Below are positions 39,182 through 48,559 of a stretch of 58,186 nucleotides of DNA, in pieces (the first letter of the stretch is position 1; each line of letters begins with the position of its first letter). The stretch spans positions 1 to 58,186 of the forward strand of contig NZ_CAKZHY010000021.1 in NCBI RefSeq assembly GCF_936928535.1, read 5' to 3'. The stretch is from an uncultured Bradyrhizobium sp. Lineage in GTDB: Bacteria; Pseudomonadota; Alphaproteobacteria; Rhizobiales; Xanthobacteraceae. The position numbers and the translations under genes are program-made. Under the pieces are notes generated by a model. It was not told the DNA's origin. It searched no databases and was given only the letters and a program-made list of their open reading frames with translations.

Positions 39182-42100
39182 AGCTTCCGCGCCCCATCCC
39201 CGACGAAGTGCGCGCACGACAGGCGCGTGCGTCCGATCCGACCGCGTCGGCCTTCGTGTCGGCCAATGCCGGCTCGGGCAAGACGCATGTGCTGGTGCAG
39301 CGCGTGATCCGCCTGCTGCTGTCAGGCGTGCCGCCGGAAAAGATCCTCTGCATCACCTTCACCAAGGCCGCCGCCGCCAACATGGCCGAGCGCGTGTTCA
39401 CGACGCTTGGCCATTGGGTGACGCTTGACGATGCCGGGCTCGACGTCGCGATCAAAGCGGTCGGCATCCCGCATCCCGACCGGAAACTGCGACGCGAGGC
39501 GCGAAAGCTGTTTGCTTGCGCGCTGGAGACGCCGGGCGGATTGAAGGTGCAGACCATCCACGCCCTCTGCACCCGCCTGCTCCAGCAATTCCCGTTCGAG
39601 GCCAACGTGCCGGCGCGCTTCGCTGTGATGGACGACCGCGACCAGACCGACATGATGGAGCGCGCCAATCTGAAGGTGTTTTTGGAGGCCGCGCGCGATC
39701 CGGAGAGCGCGACCGGCCGCGCGCTGCTGACGGCGATGGCCAGCGCCGCCGATGTCACCTTCAAGGAAGTGATCCGCGAGGCGTGCCTGAGCCGCGATCA
39801 TTTCATGGCCTGGACCGATGCGGCCGGCAACGCCGGCGCGGCGGCTGATCAGATGGCGGCCGTGCTCGGCGTCGAGGCCAGCGATCGCATCGAGGACATC
39901 GAGACCGAGATCCTCGATGGCCCTTATCTGCCGCGGTCGCGCTGGGACGACATCGCCTTTGCGCTTGAGGACGGCACCTCTTCCGACAAGAGCCAGACGG
40001 GTCGCCTGCGCGAAGCCAAGGCATTTTCCGGCGCCGCGCAGGTCGACGCTTATCTCTGTGTGTTCCTCACCGACGAAAAGCTGCCGCGCAAGGCGGTGCT
40101 GACCAAGAAGTTCGGCGAGCACAATCCGTCCGTCGCGCGCCTGTTCGAGAACGAGGCGTTGCGCCTCAGCGGCCTGATCGAGAAGCGCCGCGCCGTCACC
40201 ATGCGCGACCGCACTGCGGCCCTGCTGCATATCGCCACCGCTGCCGCAGCGAACTACCGCCGCGAGAAGCTGGAGCGTGGCCTGCTCGACTACGACGATC
40301 TGATCGACAAGACCCTGGCGATGCTCGACCGCATCTCCTCGGGCTGGGTGCACTACAAGCTCGACCGCGGCGTCGATCACGTGCTGATCGACGAGGCGCA
40401 GGACACCAGTCCGCGGCAATGGGACATCGTCGCGCACATCATCTCGGAATTCACCGCGGGCGAAGGCGCGCGCGAGGGGCTGAACCGGACGGTCTTCGCG
40501 GTCGGCGACGAGAAGCAGTCGATCTTCTCGTTCCAGGGCGCGGCCCCGCACGAGTTCGACGCGCGCCGGCGCGAGCTGCATCGCAAGTTCACCGCGGCGG
40601 GACTGAAATTCGATCCTGTGGCCTTCACCTATTCATTCCGCTCGGGCGCTACGATCCTGAACTCGGTCGACCACGTTTTCCGTGATCCCCAGATCTACAA
40701 GAGCATCCATTCCGTCGAGATCGGCCATCCCCTGCACAACGCGCTTGCCGACGCCGGCCCGAGCGTGATCGAGCTGTGGGATCTTGCCGAGGCCGACGAC
40801 CGGCAGGAGATCGAGGGCTGGCGCGCGCCGTTCGACGGCGTCGCCGTCACCAGCCCCGAGGTGAAACTTGCCCGCCGCATCCAGACCGAGATCAAGCGGC
40901 TGGTCGAGAGCGGCACGCTGACGGGCCATGAGGGCGAGCGGCGCCCTTTGCGCTATGGCGACATGCTGATCCTGGTGCGTCGGCGCGGCAATGCGTTCGA
41001 CGCGGTGATCCAGGCGCTGAAGCACGCTGGCGTCCCCGTCGCCGGCGCCGACCGGCTGAAACTGACCGAACACATCGCGATCATCGATCTGATGAACCTT
41101 GCGGATGCGCTGCTGCTGCCGCAGGACGACCTTGCGCTGGCGGTGGCGCTGAAGAGTCCACTGTTCGGGCTCGACGACGACGACCTGTTTCAATTGGCCC
41201 ATGATCGCAAGGGATCGCTGCGCCGCGCGCTCGGCGAGCATGCCGCGGACAACGAGAAGTTCGCGACCGTGCTGCGGCGCCTGGAGGCCTGCGAGAGTCG
41301 CGCCCGCGAGGAGACGCCGTTTGCGTTCTACGCCTGGCTGCTCGGCGGCGACGGCGGCCGTGCGCGCATCCTGCGCCGGCTCGGCCATGAAGCGAATGAC
41401 GCGCTGGACGAATTTTTGGAGCTGGCGCTGAATTACGAGCGCAAGGCGCCGGCCTCCCTGCAAGGCTTCATGGCCTGGCTGCGCTCGGCCGACACCGAGG
41501 TGAAGCGCGACATGGAGATCACCCGCGACGAAGTCCGGGTGATGACGGTGCACGGTGCCAAGGGCCTCGAGGCCTCCGTCGTGTTCATGGTCGACACCAC
41601 GTCGTCGCCGGCGGACTCGCAGCGTGTCCGCCTGATCAACGTGCCGCGCGGCAATGGCGGCGAGGTGGTGGTGTGGGCCGGGCGCAAGGCCGACGATCCC
41701 AAGCCGGTCGCCGACGCGCGCAAGGCGATGCTGGAGGAGACCGAGGACGAATATCGCCGCCTGCTTTACGTCGCGATGACGCGCGCGGCCGACCGGCTGG
41801 TCGTCGGCGGCTGCATGCCCGGCAATATGCGGACGGTACGCAAGCTGAGCTGGTACGATCTGATCGATACCGGACTGTCAGGCTCGGGCCTTACGAAAGA
41901 GACGATCGAGACGCCGCTTGGCAAGGTGACCCGATTCGCCCGGCCGGAGGACGTTGCGGCGCTAGGCACACCGGCGGCATCTCTGGACCAGACCATCAGC
42001 CTGCCGGACTGGTTGCGCACCCCGGCGCCGCGCGAGATGATCGACGACGATCCGGTTCGCCCGTCCGGCCAGCCGGCCGAGGAGGGCCGCGCGGTCCGGT

Positions 42101-42684
42101 CAGGCGAATCGGTCCAGTCCCGCGCACTGGCGCTGCAGCGCGGCACACTGGTGCACCGGCTGCTGCAATCGCTGCCTGACATCGCCACAGAGCGCCGACG
42201 CGAGGCCGCGCTCGGCTTCATGGCCCGGAATGCCGCTGACTGGGCCGAGGCCGACCGCATCGTCTTGGTCGACAAGGTGCTGGCCCTGATCGCCGAACCG
42301 CGATTCGCTCCGCTCTTTGCGGCGGGCAGCCGGGCCGAGGCCGCCATCGTCGGCCGACTGGAGCGGCCGGGCCGTCCGCCGGCGCTGGTGTCGGGTCAGA
42401 TCGACCGGCTGGTGGTGACGCCGTCAGAAGTTCTGATCGTCGATTTCAAGACCAACCAGACGGCGCCCAGGAGTGCCATTGATGCGCCCACCGCCTATGT
42501 CAGGCAGCTCGCGCTCTACCGGGCGGTGCTTTCCAGGCTTTATCCCCAAAAGCCCATCCGTGCCGTGCTGCTCTGGACCGAGGCCCTTGAATATATGGAG
42601 ATTTCGGCCCCCGCGCTGGACGCGGCGCTGGCATCCCTTCATCTCGGTGTGAGCGTCCTTGACCCGGCAAGGGGCCGTTCATAG
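39175..42684 (+). CDS. addA: Double-strand break repair helicase AddA
   Basis: AddA is the UvrD-type helicase and second nuclease of AddAB. The 1169-residue product has the ATPase motif SANAGSGKTHVLVQRVIRLL (motif I), FTKAAAANMAER, LIDEAQDTS (motif II), VGDEKQSIFSFQGA (motif III), VMTVHGAKGLEASVV, RLLYVAMTRAADRLVV (motif VI) and the C-terminal nuclease VDFKTNQ. The frame is open from 39142, but MVKLPRPIPDEV at 39175 gives the conserved start. trxA follows after 69 bp. Confidence 0.96.
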   Translation: MVKLPRPIPDEVRARQARASDPTASAFVSANAGSGKTHVLVQRVIRLLLSGVPPEKILCITFTKAAAANMAERVFTTLGHWVTLDDAGLDVAIKAVGIPHPDRKLRREARKLFACALETPGGLKVQTIHALCTRLLQQFPFEANVPARFAVMDDRDQTDMMERANLKVFLEAARDPESATGRALLTAMASAADVTFKEVIREACLSRDHFMAWTDAAGNAGAAADQMAAVLGVEASDRIEDIETEILDGPYLPRSRWDDIAFALEDGTSSDKSQTGRLREAKAFSGAAQVDAYLCVFLTDEKLPRKAVLTKKFGEHNPSVARLFENEALRLSGLIEKRRAVTMRDRTAALLHIATAAAANYRREKLERGLLDYDDLIDKTLAMLDRISSGWVHYKLDRGVDHVLIDEAQDTSPRQWDIVAHIISEFTAGEGAREGLNRTVFAVGDEKQSIFSFQGAAPHEFDARRRELHRKFTAAGLKFDPVAFTYSFRSGATILNSVDHVFRDPQIYKSIHSVEIGHPLHNALADAGPSVIELWDLAEADDRQEIEGWRAPFDGVAVTSPEVKLARRIQTEIKRLVESGTLTGHEGERRPLRYGDMLILVRRRGNAFDAVIQALKHAGVPVAGADRLKLTEHIAIIDLMNLADALLLPQDDLALAVALKSPLFGLDDDDLFQLAHDRKGSLRRALGEHAADNEKFATVLRRLEACESRAREETPFAFYAWLLGGDGGRARILRRLGHEANDALDEFLELALNYERKAPASLQGFMAWLRSADTEVKRDMEITRDEVRVMTVHGAKGLEASVVFMVDTTSSPADSQRVRLINVPRGNGGEVVVWAGRKADDPKPVADARKAMLEETEDEYRRLLYVAMTRAADRLVVGGCMPGNMRTVRKLSWYDLIDTGLSGSGLTKETIETPLGKVTRFARPEDVAALGTPAASLDQTISLPDWLRTPAPREMIDDDPVRPSGQPAEEGRAVRSGESVQSRALALQRGTLVHRLLQSLPDIATERRREAALGFMARNAADWAEADRIVLVDKVLALIAEPRFAPLFAAGSRAEAAIVGRLERPGRPPALVSGQIDRLVVTPSEVLIVDFKTNQTAPRSAIDAPTAYVRQLALYRAVLSRLYPQKPIRAVLLWTEALEYMEISAPALDAALASLHLGVSVLDPARGRS

Positions 42685-42753
42685 GTTGAAGCCATGATCC
42701 GCGGCGCGATTCCAGGTCGCGCCGATTCTCTTTCAACCGAGTGAGGTACTCCA

Positions 42754-43074
42754 ATGGCCGTTGGCAAGGTTTCTGACACCGATTTCGAAGCCGAAGTGCT
42801 CAAGGCGAACGGCCCCGTCGTCGTCGATTTCTGGGCCGAGTGGTGCGGCCCCTGCCGCATGATCGCACCCGCGCTCGACGAGATTGCCGGCGCGATGGGC
42901 GACAAGGTCAAGATCGTGAAGCTCAACGTCGATGAGAGCCCGAAGACCGCGTCGAAATACGGCGTGATGTCGATCCCGACCCTGATGATCTTCAAGGGCG
43001 GCGAGATGGCGTCCCGCCAGGTTGGCGCCGCGCCGAAGGCGAAGCTTCAGCAGTGGATCACATCCGCGGTCTGA
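42754..43074 (+). CDS. trxA: Thioredoxin
   Basis: A 106-residue thioredoxin with the redox-active WCGPC motif (Cys31 and Cys34), the conserved D27-F-W, and the cis-Pro of MSIPTLMIF. It reduces disulfides in ribonucleotide reductase, PAPS reductase and other proteins. A GAGG ribosome-binding site precedes the ATG. It ends the addB-addA-trxA group and is followed by a strong terminator. Confidence 0.97.
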   Translation: MAVGKVSDTDFEAEVLKANGPVVVDFWAEWCGPCRMIAPALDEIAGAMGDKVKIVKLNVDESPKTASKYGVMSIPTLMIFKGGEMASRQVGAAPKAKLQQWITSAV

Positions 43075-43102
43075 TCCACCTCGCGACGTCTGATTTTCGA
43101 CA

Positions 43103-43128
43103 ACGGCCGGCGCTTCGCCGGCCGTTTT
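43103..43128 (+). terminator. Intrinsic terminator after trxA
   Basis: ACGGCCGGCG (43103-43112) and CGCCGGCCGT (43116-43125) form a perfect 10-bp stem with a CTT loop, followed by TTTTATTTG. It overlaps the end of marR (43127) and could partly serve it on the other strand. Confidence 0.9.
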
Positions 43129-43603
43129 ATTTGTCGGCCGCTTCCGCGCGCTCATTGCCTTCGACGAGCGCCTGAAACATCGCGACCAACCGCTTGGTGT
43201 CCGCACCTAGCGGCGCAAAGAACGCGGTGTCAGCCTCCTCAACCGCCACAACGGCCTTGCGGGCAAGATCGCGTCCGGCCTTGGTGACCGAGATGGCCTT
43301 GGCGCGGGGATCCTCGGGATGATCGACCCGCTGGATCAGCTGCGCCGCTTCCAGCGCCCGCAGCACCTGCGACGTCGTCATGGGGTCGACGCCGCAGAGT
43401 TGGGAGAGCCGGGCCTGGGTCAGCGTCTCGGACGTGCCGAACCAGGTCGCCGTCGCCAGCAACACGAACTGGGAATGCGTTAGCTCGTAGGGCGTAAGCG
43501 CCGCCCGCTGCCGCCGCTGCCAGGCGTTCGAGATCTTCCAGAGCAGGAAGCCCGGGCTTTCGGCGGGGCCGGACAGACGGGTCGGCAGCGGTGACTTGGT
43601 CAT
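43127..43603 (-). CDS. MarR family regulator
   Basis: A 158-residue winged-helix regulator of the MarR family. The recognition region is visible in LTHSQFVLLATATWF ... LTQARLSQLCGVDPMTTSQVLRALEAAQLIQRVDHPEDPRAKAISVT, with the Asp/Arg wing. It is the second gene of a two-gene operon, its ATG overlapping the SRPBCC stop (ATGA at 43600-43603). It probably binds the long palindrome at 44042-44074 in front of the operon. Confidence 0.92.
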   Translation of the reverse strand: MTKSPLPTRLSGPAESPGFLLWKISNAWQRRQRAALTPYELTHSQFVLLATATWFGTSETLTQARLSQLCGVDPMTTSQVLRALEAAQLIQRVDHPEDPRAKAISVTKAGRDLARKAVVAVEEADTAFFAPLGADTKRLVAMFQALVEGNERAEAADK

Positions 43604-44025
43604 CGCGTCCCCTCGGCCAATTTGGACAGGCTCGCAAGCACCTCGGGGAAATCGGCGGAAACGGCCGGGCCGATCTCGGCGGCCCCAGGCCCGTGGGCAT
43701 CGACGGCATAAACGATGCGCGTGCGCGCCGGGCCAAGCGGCTCGATGCGATGCGCGACGAGGATGGCGAGATCGCCCACCCGCGTTTCATCGACGAAGCA
43801 GACGTTCTCGCGAACATCGATCAGCTGGGAGCGCAATGCGTCTTCGCCAGGCGGCTTCATGGTGAACCAGGTGCCTGATGCAAACGGCCCGTCGATGTCG
43901 ATCTGCTCGATGCCCGCGTTCCAGTTCTTCCAGGCCCGGATATCGCGAAAGATGCTCCAGATCGTCTCCGGGCTCGCCGACGTCTCGATCGCATATTCGC
44001 TCCGCCAGGTGTTTTCGTCGCTCAT
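43600..44025 (-). CDS. SRPBCC-domain protein
   Basis: A 141-residue START/SRPBCC-fold protein (polyketide cyclase/AHSA1-like), with the pattern ETSASPETIWSIFRDIRAWKNWNAGIEQIDIDGPFASGTWFTMKPPG and a C-terminal helix (ADFPEVLASLSKLAE). Members bind hydrophobic ligands. The ATG at 44025 follows GGAGGT at a good distance; the longer frame to 44070 lacks this. It is first in an operon with marR, a pairing in which the regulator may control a ligand-binding partner. Confidence 0.88.
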   Translation of the reverse strand: MSDENTWRSEYAIETSASPETIWSIFRDIRAWKNWNAGIEQIDIDGPFASGTWFTMKPPGEDALRSQLIDVRENVCFVDETRVGDLAILVAHRIEPLGPARTRIVYAVDAHGPGAAEIGPAVSADFPEVLASLSKLAEGTR

Positions 44026-44041
44026 GGCATGACCTCCATTT

Positions 44042-44074
44042 TGATATGCGCGCTTATAATAAGCGAACATATCA
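44042..44074. promoter_or_regulatory. 33-bp palindrome upstream of the SRPBCC-marR operon (candidate MarR operator)
   Basis: The arms TGATATG-cg-CGCTTAT (44042-44057) and ATAAGCG-aa-CATATCA (44059-44074) pair around A44058, with only the two central arm positions mismatched. It lies 17 bp upstream of the SRPBCC start and 53 bp from the divergent DNA ligase gene, so it may control both. The AT-rich core contains possible -10 elements. Confidence 0.75.
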
Positions 44075-44126
44075 TATTGTCAAGTCGTCCGGGAGGAGCG
44101 AATTTGCGCGCCCGGCGTTGAAGCTG

Positions 44127-45212
44127 ATGTCGTTGAGTCAAAGAGCGTTCGCCGTGCCCTCTTCCCGCCGAGCAACCCGCCAAAAACCCGCCCGGCTCGC
44201 CGCCATGGAGGCGCGTTCCGTCGATACCATCCCTGAGGGCAAGGAATGGCAGTACGAGCCGAAATGGGACGGCTTCCGCTGTCTGCTGTCGCGCGATGGC
44301 GGCAGCATCGATCTGCGCTCGAAATCGGGCGAGGACCTCGCGCGATACTTCCCCGAGATCGTTGCCGCCGCGCTGAAGCTGAAGGCTGAAAGGTTCACGC
44401 TCGACGGCGAGATCGTCGTCCCCTTGGACAAGGGCTTTTCCTTCGACGCGTTGCTGCAACGGATCCATCCCGCCGCCAGCCGGGTGAAGAAACTGTCGGA
44501 GGAAACGCCGGCGCTCTATCTCGTGTTCGATCTGTTGGCGACGGCGAGGGAGAAGCAGCTCGTACAAGAACCGCTGAGCGAACGGCGGCCGGCGCTGGAG
44601 GCGTTTGCCAAAGCCAATCTGAAGGGCAGCAATTTCCGTCTCTCGCCGGCAACGACGAGCTACGCCACCGCGACAAAATGGCTGGCGCAGTCTGGCGGCG
44701 GCTCGGACGGCGTCATCGCCAAGCGCATCGACCTGCCTTATCAAGCGGGAAATCGCGACGGCATGCAGAAGATCAAGAAATTTCGCAGCGCCGATTGCGT
44801 GGTCGGCGGCTTCCGTTACGCCACCAACAGACTGGCCGGCCGCAAGGTGGTCGGGTCGTTGCTGCTCGGGCTTTATGACGACGAGGGCCTGCTGCACCAT
44901 GTCGGCTTCACTTCTGCGATCAAGTCAGAGCAAAAGCCCGATCTGACTGACCGGCTGGAGGCGCTGATCGGCGAGCCCGGCTTCACCGGCAACGCACCTG
45001 GTGGCCCAAGCCGATGGTCGACCGAGCGCTCGGCAAAATGGTGCCCACTGAAGCCGAAGCTGGTGATCGAAGTCTGTTACGACCATTTCAGCGGCGAGCG
45101 CTTCCGCCACGGCACCTCGATCCTGCGCTGGCGCCGCGACAAGGCACCGCGGCAATGCAGCTTCGAACAGCTGAAGCAGAAGGTGGCGGACCCGATGAAG
45201 ATGTTGAAGTGA
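44127..45212 (+). CDS. ATP-dependent DNA ligase (LigC-like)
   Basis: A 361-residue stand-alone ATP-dependent DNA ligase with adenylation and OB domains but no polymerase or phosphoesterase domains, so LigC-like and not full LigD. The nucleophile is Lys46 in YEPKWDGFR. The other nucleotidyltransferase motifs are seen as FTLDGEIVV, YLVFDLLA, DGVIAKR and KIKKFRS. The C-terminus has RHGTSILRWRRDKAPRQC. The start is uncertain: 44127 is preferred, but the ribosome-binding site (GAAG) is weak. No ku gene is seen in the window. Confidence 0.88.
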   Translation: MSLSQRAFAVPSSRRATRQKPARLAAMEARSVDTIPEGKEWQYEPKWDGFRCLLSRDGGSIDLRSKSGEDLARYFPEIVAAALKLKAERFTLDGEIVVPLDKGFSFDALLQRIHPAASRVKKLSEETPALYLVFDLLATAREKQLVQEPLSERRPALEAFAKANLKGSNFRLSPATTSYATATKWLAQSGGGSDGVIAKRIDLPYQAGNRDGMQKIKKFRSADCVVGGFRYATNRLAGRKVVGSLLLGLYDDEGLLHHVGFTSAIKSEQKPDLTDRLEALIGEPGFTGNAPGGPSRWSTERSAKWCPLKPKLVIEVCYDHFSGERFRHGTSILRWRRDKAPRQCSFEQLKQKVADPMKMLK

Positions 45213-45241
45213 TGTAGTGGTTGGAATCGATGCGGGAGGAC

Positions 45242-45278
45242 CGGGTTCACCTCTCCCCTCCGGGGAGAGGTGAACCCG
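45242..45278. terminator. 17-bp perfect hairpin between convergent genes
   Basis: CGGGTTCACCTCTCCCC (45242-45258) pairs perfectly with its complement (45262-45278) around a TCC loop. It lies between the convergent ligase and metallophosphoesterase genes. The sequence resembles a repeat I have seen as dispersed in Bradyrhizobium. GTAGTGG (45214-45220) and CCACTAC (45304-45310) could close an outer stem. Confidence 0.6.
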
Positions 45279-45306
45279 AGCCGCACGAGCTCAATTTCAT
45301 CATCCA

Positions 45307-46053
45307 CTACTTGATCCACCCGGTCGCCAGCGCGTTCGCCAGCTCCGGCTGGTTGTTGCGGCGGGCGAGCGCCGCCATCGCTTCATGATCGTAAGCGACG
45401 TGGCGGAACGTCACCTGCCAGGCACCATCGGCAAGCTCGAGGATCGCATAACGTGCGTGCGGCGTGCCGGCTTCGACGACATGCGGGAATGGATGCACGT
45501 CGCGATAGCCGGGGCTGCCGACGCTGCCGGGATTGACGATCAATCTGTTGTCGCGAAGACGCACGGCGCGGGCGAGATGGGTGTGGGCGCAGAGGATCAG
45601 CGACTGCGTGATTCCTGTCGCGAACTGTTCGATGCGGGCGAGCGGCGATAGCGCGACGGTGCCATCGGGATGCACCGTGTCGAGCCAATAGATTTCGTCA
45701 TCCTCGGGCGTGGCGTGACAAAGAAAGACCTGATCCCGGAACACGCGCGTCATCGGCTGCGCGCGCAGCCAGTCGAGCTGAGCCGCATTGAGCGCGTCAA
45801 AGGCCGGACGGTCCCACGAGCCCATCTTTTCCCGAGGACGATCGAGCAGATAGCGATCGTGGTTGCCGAGCACGTGCACGGCATCGAGGGCCATCAGGAT
45901 CTCGATGGTCCTGACGGCATCGAGCGGGCCGCTCAGCATGTCGCCGAGATTGACGATGTCGGTGATGCCAAGCGCGCTGATGTCGGCCAGCACCGCCTCC
46001 AGCGCGAGGTAGTTTCCGTGGACGTCGGCAATCGCGGCAAAGCGCATCGGCAT
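45307..46053 (-). CDS. Metallophosphoesterase (calcineurin-like, YfcE/Ppr type)
   Basis: A 248-residue metallophosphoesterase. The dinuclear metal motifs are present: AAIADVHGN (D-x-H), NLGDMLSGP (GD), LGNHDR (GNH), and CHA/HTHLAR with NPGSVGSP later. The substrate is unknown; family members range from cAMP phosphodiesterases to protein phosphatases. The start at 46053 is 2 codons before another ATG (46047), which has better ribosome-binding-site spacing (GAGAG), so the first two residues are uncertain. Confidence 0.9.
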   Translation of the reverse strand: MPMRFAAIADVHGNYLALEAVLADISALGITDIVNLGDMLSGPLDAVRTIEILMALDAVHVLGNHDRYLLDRPREKMGSWDRPAFDALNAAQLDWLRAQPMTRVFRDQVFLCHATPEDDEIYWLDTVHPDGTVALSPLARIEQFATGITQSLILCAHTHLARAVRLRDNRLIVNPGSVGSPGYRDVHPFPHVVEAGTPHARYAILELADGAWQVTFRHVAYDHEAMAALARRNNQPELANALATGWIK

Positions 46054-46067
46054 TCTCTCTTGCCCCG

Positions 46068-46162
46068 TACGCAGCGCAGCACGTCAGTGGTGCGCTGCTG
46101 AGCCGGGGCCCATGTGGCGGCAATTCTGGGTCCCGGCTCTGCGCTCCGCTTGTCCGGGACAC
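46068..46162. repeat. Intergenic repeat with two inverted-repeat pairs
   Basis: GCAGCGCA (46071-46078) with TGCGCTGC (46091-46098), and GAGCCGGG (46100-46107) with CCCGGCTC (46132-46139), form two adjoining stems. The text GGTCCCGGCTCTGCGCTCC...TTGTCCGGGACACGAG is of a form I associate with dispersed Bradyrhizobium intergenic repeats. It lies between the folC and metallophosphoesterase genes. Confidence 0.5.
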
Positions 46163-46168
46163 GAGAAC

Positions 46169-47512
46169 TCATGCAGGAGGCGTGCCGTTGAGGCCGAGCA
46201 CGTGGCCGGCGAGATAGAGCGAGCCCGTGATCAGGATGCGCGGCGGCACCTCGTAGGCGAGCTTTGCCAGGGAACGCAGCGCAGCCTGGACGCCGGGCGC
46301 GATCTCGACACGCATGCCGAGGCTGCGGACGGCGTCTGCGAGGCGATCGACCGGCATCGCATTCTCGGTATCAGGAATCGGCACCGCGATGATGTGGCGC
46401 GTGAGGCCGGCGAAGTTGGCGAGAAACGCCTTCGCATCCTTGTTGGCCATCATGCCCACGATGATGACCAGCGGCCGCGACACGCGTTCTTCGAAATCGC
46501 CGAGCGCGGCGGCGGCGACGCGGCCGCCTTCGGCATTGTGTCCGCCGTCGAGCCAGATCTCGCTGCCCTGCGGCCCGAGAGCGAGCAGCTCGCCCGAGGT
46601 CAGGCGCTGCATCCGCGCCGGCCATTCGGCACTGACGATGCCGGCCTCGAATGCCGCCTGGTTGATTTTGAAGGTCTGGATCGCACGCAGCGCCGCAATC
46701 GCGAGCCCGGCATTGTCGAACTGGTGCCGGCCGAACAGGCGCGGCGCAGCGAGATCCATCAGGCCGCGCTCGTCGGAATAGACCAGACGGCCATGCTCGA
46801 CATTGACGTGCCAGCTTTCGTTCGCGGCAAACAGCGGCGCTCGCATCTGCTTGGCTTGCGCCTCGATCACAGCCATCGCCTCGGGTGACTGTTCGGCGCA
46901 CACCACGGGCACGCCGCGCTTGATGATCGCGGCTTTCTCGCCGGCGATCGATACCAGGGTATCCCCGAGGAAATCCATATGGTCCATGCTGACGGGCGTG
47001 ATCACGCAGGCCGCGGGCGTATCGACCACATTGGTCGAATCGAGCCGGCCGCCAAGACCGACTTCCAGCAGCACTGCGTCAGCAGGATTTTGCGCGAACA
47101 ACAGGAACGCTGCCGCCGTCTTCAGCTCGAAGACGGTCGCGGGCTCGCCCGCATTGACGCGTTCGACCTGTTCCAGCGCCGCACGCAATTCGTCGTCACT
47201 GACGAGCACACCACCACCAACCCGGCCGAGCCGGAAACATTCGTTGATGCGCACGAGATAGGGCGAAGTGTAGGCGTGCACGCGCAGGCCCGCGGCCTCC
47301 AGCGTCGCGCGCAAATACGCGACCGTCGAGCCCTTGCCGTTGGTGCCGGCGACGTGGATCACCGGCGGCAGCTTGCGTTCGGGATGATCGAGCCGATCGA
47401 GCAGGCGATGCATCCGCTCGAGCCCGAGGTCGATGCGCTTCTGATGCAGGGCCGACAGCCGCGCGATCAATGCATCGAGCGACGCCTTTGCGCTGTCAGG
47501 GGACGCGTTCAC
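46169..47512 (-). CDS. folC: Dihydrofolate synthase / folylpolyglutamate synthase
   Basis: FolC adds glutamate to dihydropteroate and extends the polyglutamate tail. The 447-residue product has the P-loop [17 protein letters not shown], the SPYLVRINE and [16 protein letters not shown] motifs, and [27 protein letters not shown]. The frame is open upstream, but the GTG at 47512 ([12 protein letters not shown]) overlaps the accD stop as GTGA and fits the protein start. It follows accD, as in most alphaproteobacteria. Confidence 0.93.
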   Translation of the reverse strand: MNASPDSAKASLDALIARLSALHQKRIDLGLERMHRLLDRLDHPERKLPPVIHVAGTNGKGSTVAYLRATLEAAGLRVHAYTSPYLVRINECFRLGRVGGGVLVSDDELRAALEQVERVNAGEPATVFELKTAAAFLLFAQNPADAVLLEVGLGGRLDSTNVVDTPAACVITPVSMDHMDFLGDTLVSIAGEKAAIIKRGVPVVCAEQSPEAMAVIEAQAKQMRAPLFAANESWHVNVEHGRLVYSDERGLMDLAAPRLFGRHQFDNAGLAIAALRAIQTFKINQAAFEAGIVSAEWPARMQRLTSGELLALGPQGSEIWLDGGHNAEGGRVAAAALGDFEERVSRPLVIIVGMMANKDAKAFLANFAGLTRHIIAVPIPDTENAMPVDRLADAVRSLGMRVEIAPGVQAALRSLAKLAYEVPPRILITGSLYLAGHVLGLNGTPPA

Positions 47513-48450
47513 GCGTGGGGCGCAGCCGGCGCGGTCTCGGGAGCCGATACGATCTGCGCCGGGGTCGTCACCGGCTGGACCGATTTCGAGGCACCATCGA
47601 GCGCCGGCGCCTTGGTCAGGAGGCGGCACAGCCGGGCCAGGGTCGGACGCAGCTCATGGCGATGCACGACCATGTCGACCATGCCGTGCTCTTTCAGGTA
47701 TTCGGCGCGCTGGAAACCCTCGGGCAGCTTCTCGCGGATGGTCTGCTCGATCACGCGCGCACCGGCAAAACCGATCAGTGCACCGGGCTCGGCGATCTGG
47801 ACGTCGCCGAGCATCGCATAGGATGCCGTGACGCCGCCGGTGGTCGGGTTGGTCAGCACGACGATGTAGGGCTGTTTTGCTTCACGCAGCATCTGCACCG
47901 CGACCGTGGTGCGCGGCATCTGCATCAGCGACAGGATGCCTTCCTGCATGCGCGCGCCGCCAGACGCCGCGAACACGATGAAGGGCGCCTTCTTCTCGAC
48001 GGCGAGCTCGAGCCCGCGGACGATGGCCTCACCCGCGGCCATGCCGAGCGAGCCGCCCATGAAATCGAAATCCTGCACGGCAACGACGACGCCGGCGCCT
48101 TCGAGCTTGCCGTAGCCGACCTTGATCGCGTCGTTGAGGTTGGTTCGCGCGCGCGCGTCCTTGATGCGATCGACGTATTTCTTCTCGTCGCGGAATTTCA
48201 ACGGGTCGGGCGTCACGTCAGGCAGCGCGACGTCGAACCAGGTCTCGTTGTCGAAGATCGACTTCAGCCGCGCCACCGCGCCCATGCGCATGTGGTAGTT
48301 CGAGCCGGGGATGACGAACTGGTTGGCCTCGACGTCCTTGTAGAACACGAGCTGTCCGGAATCCGGGCACTTGATCCACAGATTCTCCGGCGTCTCCCGC
48401 CGCAGCATGTTGCGGATCTTCGGCCGGACCACATTGGTAAGCCAGTTCAT
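47509..48450 (-). CDS. accD: Acetyl-CoA carboxylase carboxyltransferase subunit beta, zinc finger lost
   Basis: AccD with AccA transfers CO2 from biotin to acetyl-CoA, forming malonyl-CoA. The 313-residue product from ATG 48450 (GGAG upstream) has the carboxyltransferase core: [46 protein letters not shown] and [11 protein letters not shown]. The N-terminal zinc finger of E. coli AccD uses four Cys; here only Cys28 remains (KCPDSG, then VIPGSNYH), with Ser31, Ile47 and Ser50 at the other ligand positions. A similar loss occurs in other Rhizobiales AccD as I recall. It precedes folC. Confidence 0.93.
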   Translation of the reverse strand: MNWLTNVVRPKIRNMLRRETPENLWIKCPDSGQLVFYKDVEANQFVIPGSNYHMRMGAVARLKSIFDNETWFDVALPDVTPDPLKFRDEKKYVDRIKDARARTNLNDAIKVGYGKLEGAGVVVAVQDFDFMGGSLGMAAGEAIVRGLELAVEKKAPFIVFAASGGARMQEGILSLMQMPRTTVAVQMLREAKQPYIVVLTNPTTGGVTASYAMLGDVQIAEPGALIGFAGARVIEQTIREKLPEGFQRAEYLKEHGMVDMVVHRHELRPTLARLCRLLTKAPALDGASKSVQPVTTPAQIVSAPETAPAAPHA

Positions 48451-48559
48451 GGTTTGCTCCGATGTACGAGCCCCCAAGGGATCGCCTGAAGGATATATGG
48501 CGGCCGGGCCGTTGCCCGGCAACCCGCCGTGTCACCCGCTCTTAAAGCGGAATTGTGGT
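48451..48559. other. Intergenic hairpin between accD and trpA
   Basis: GCCGGGC (48503-48509) and GCCCGGC (48514-48520) form a perfect 7-bp stem with a CGTT loop. There is no T-run on the minus strand, so it may slow or process trpA-accD read-through. Confidence 0.35.
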
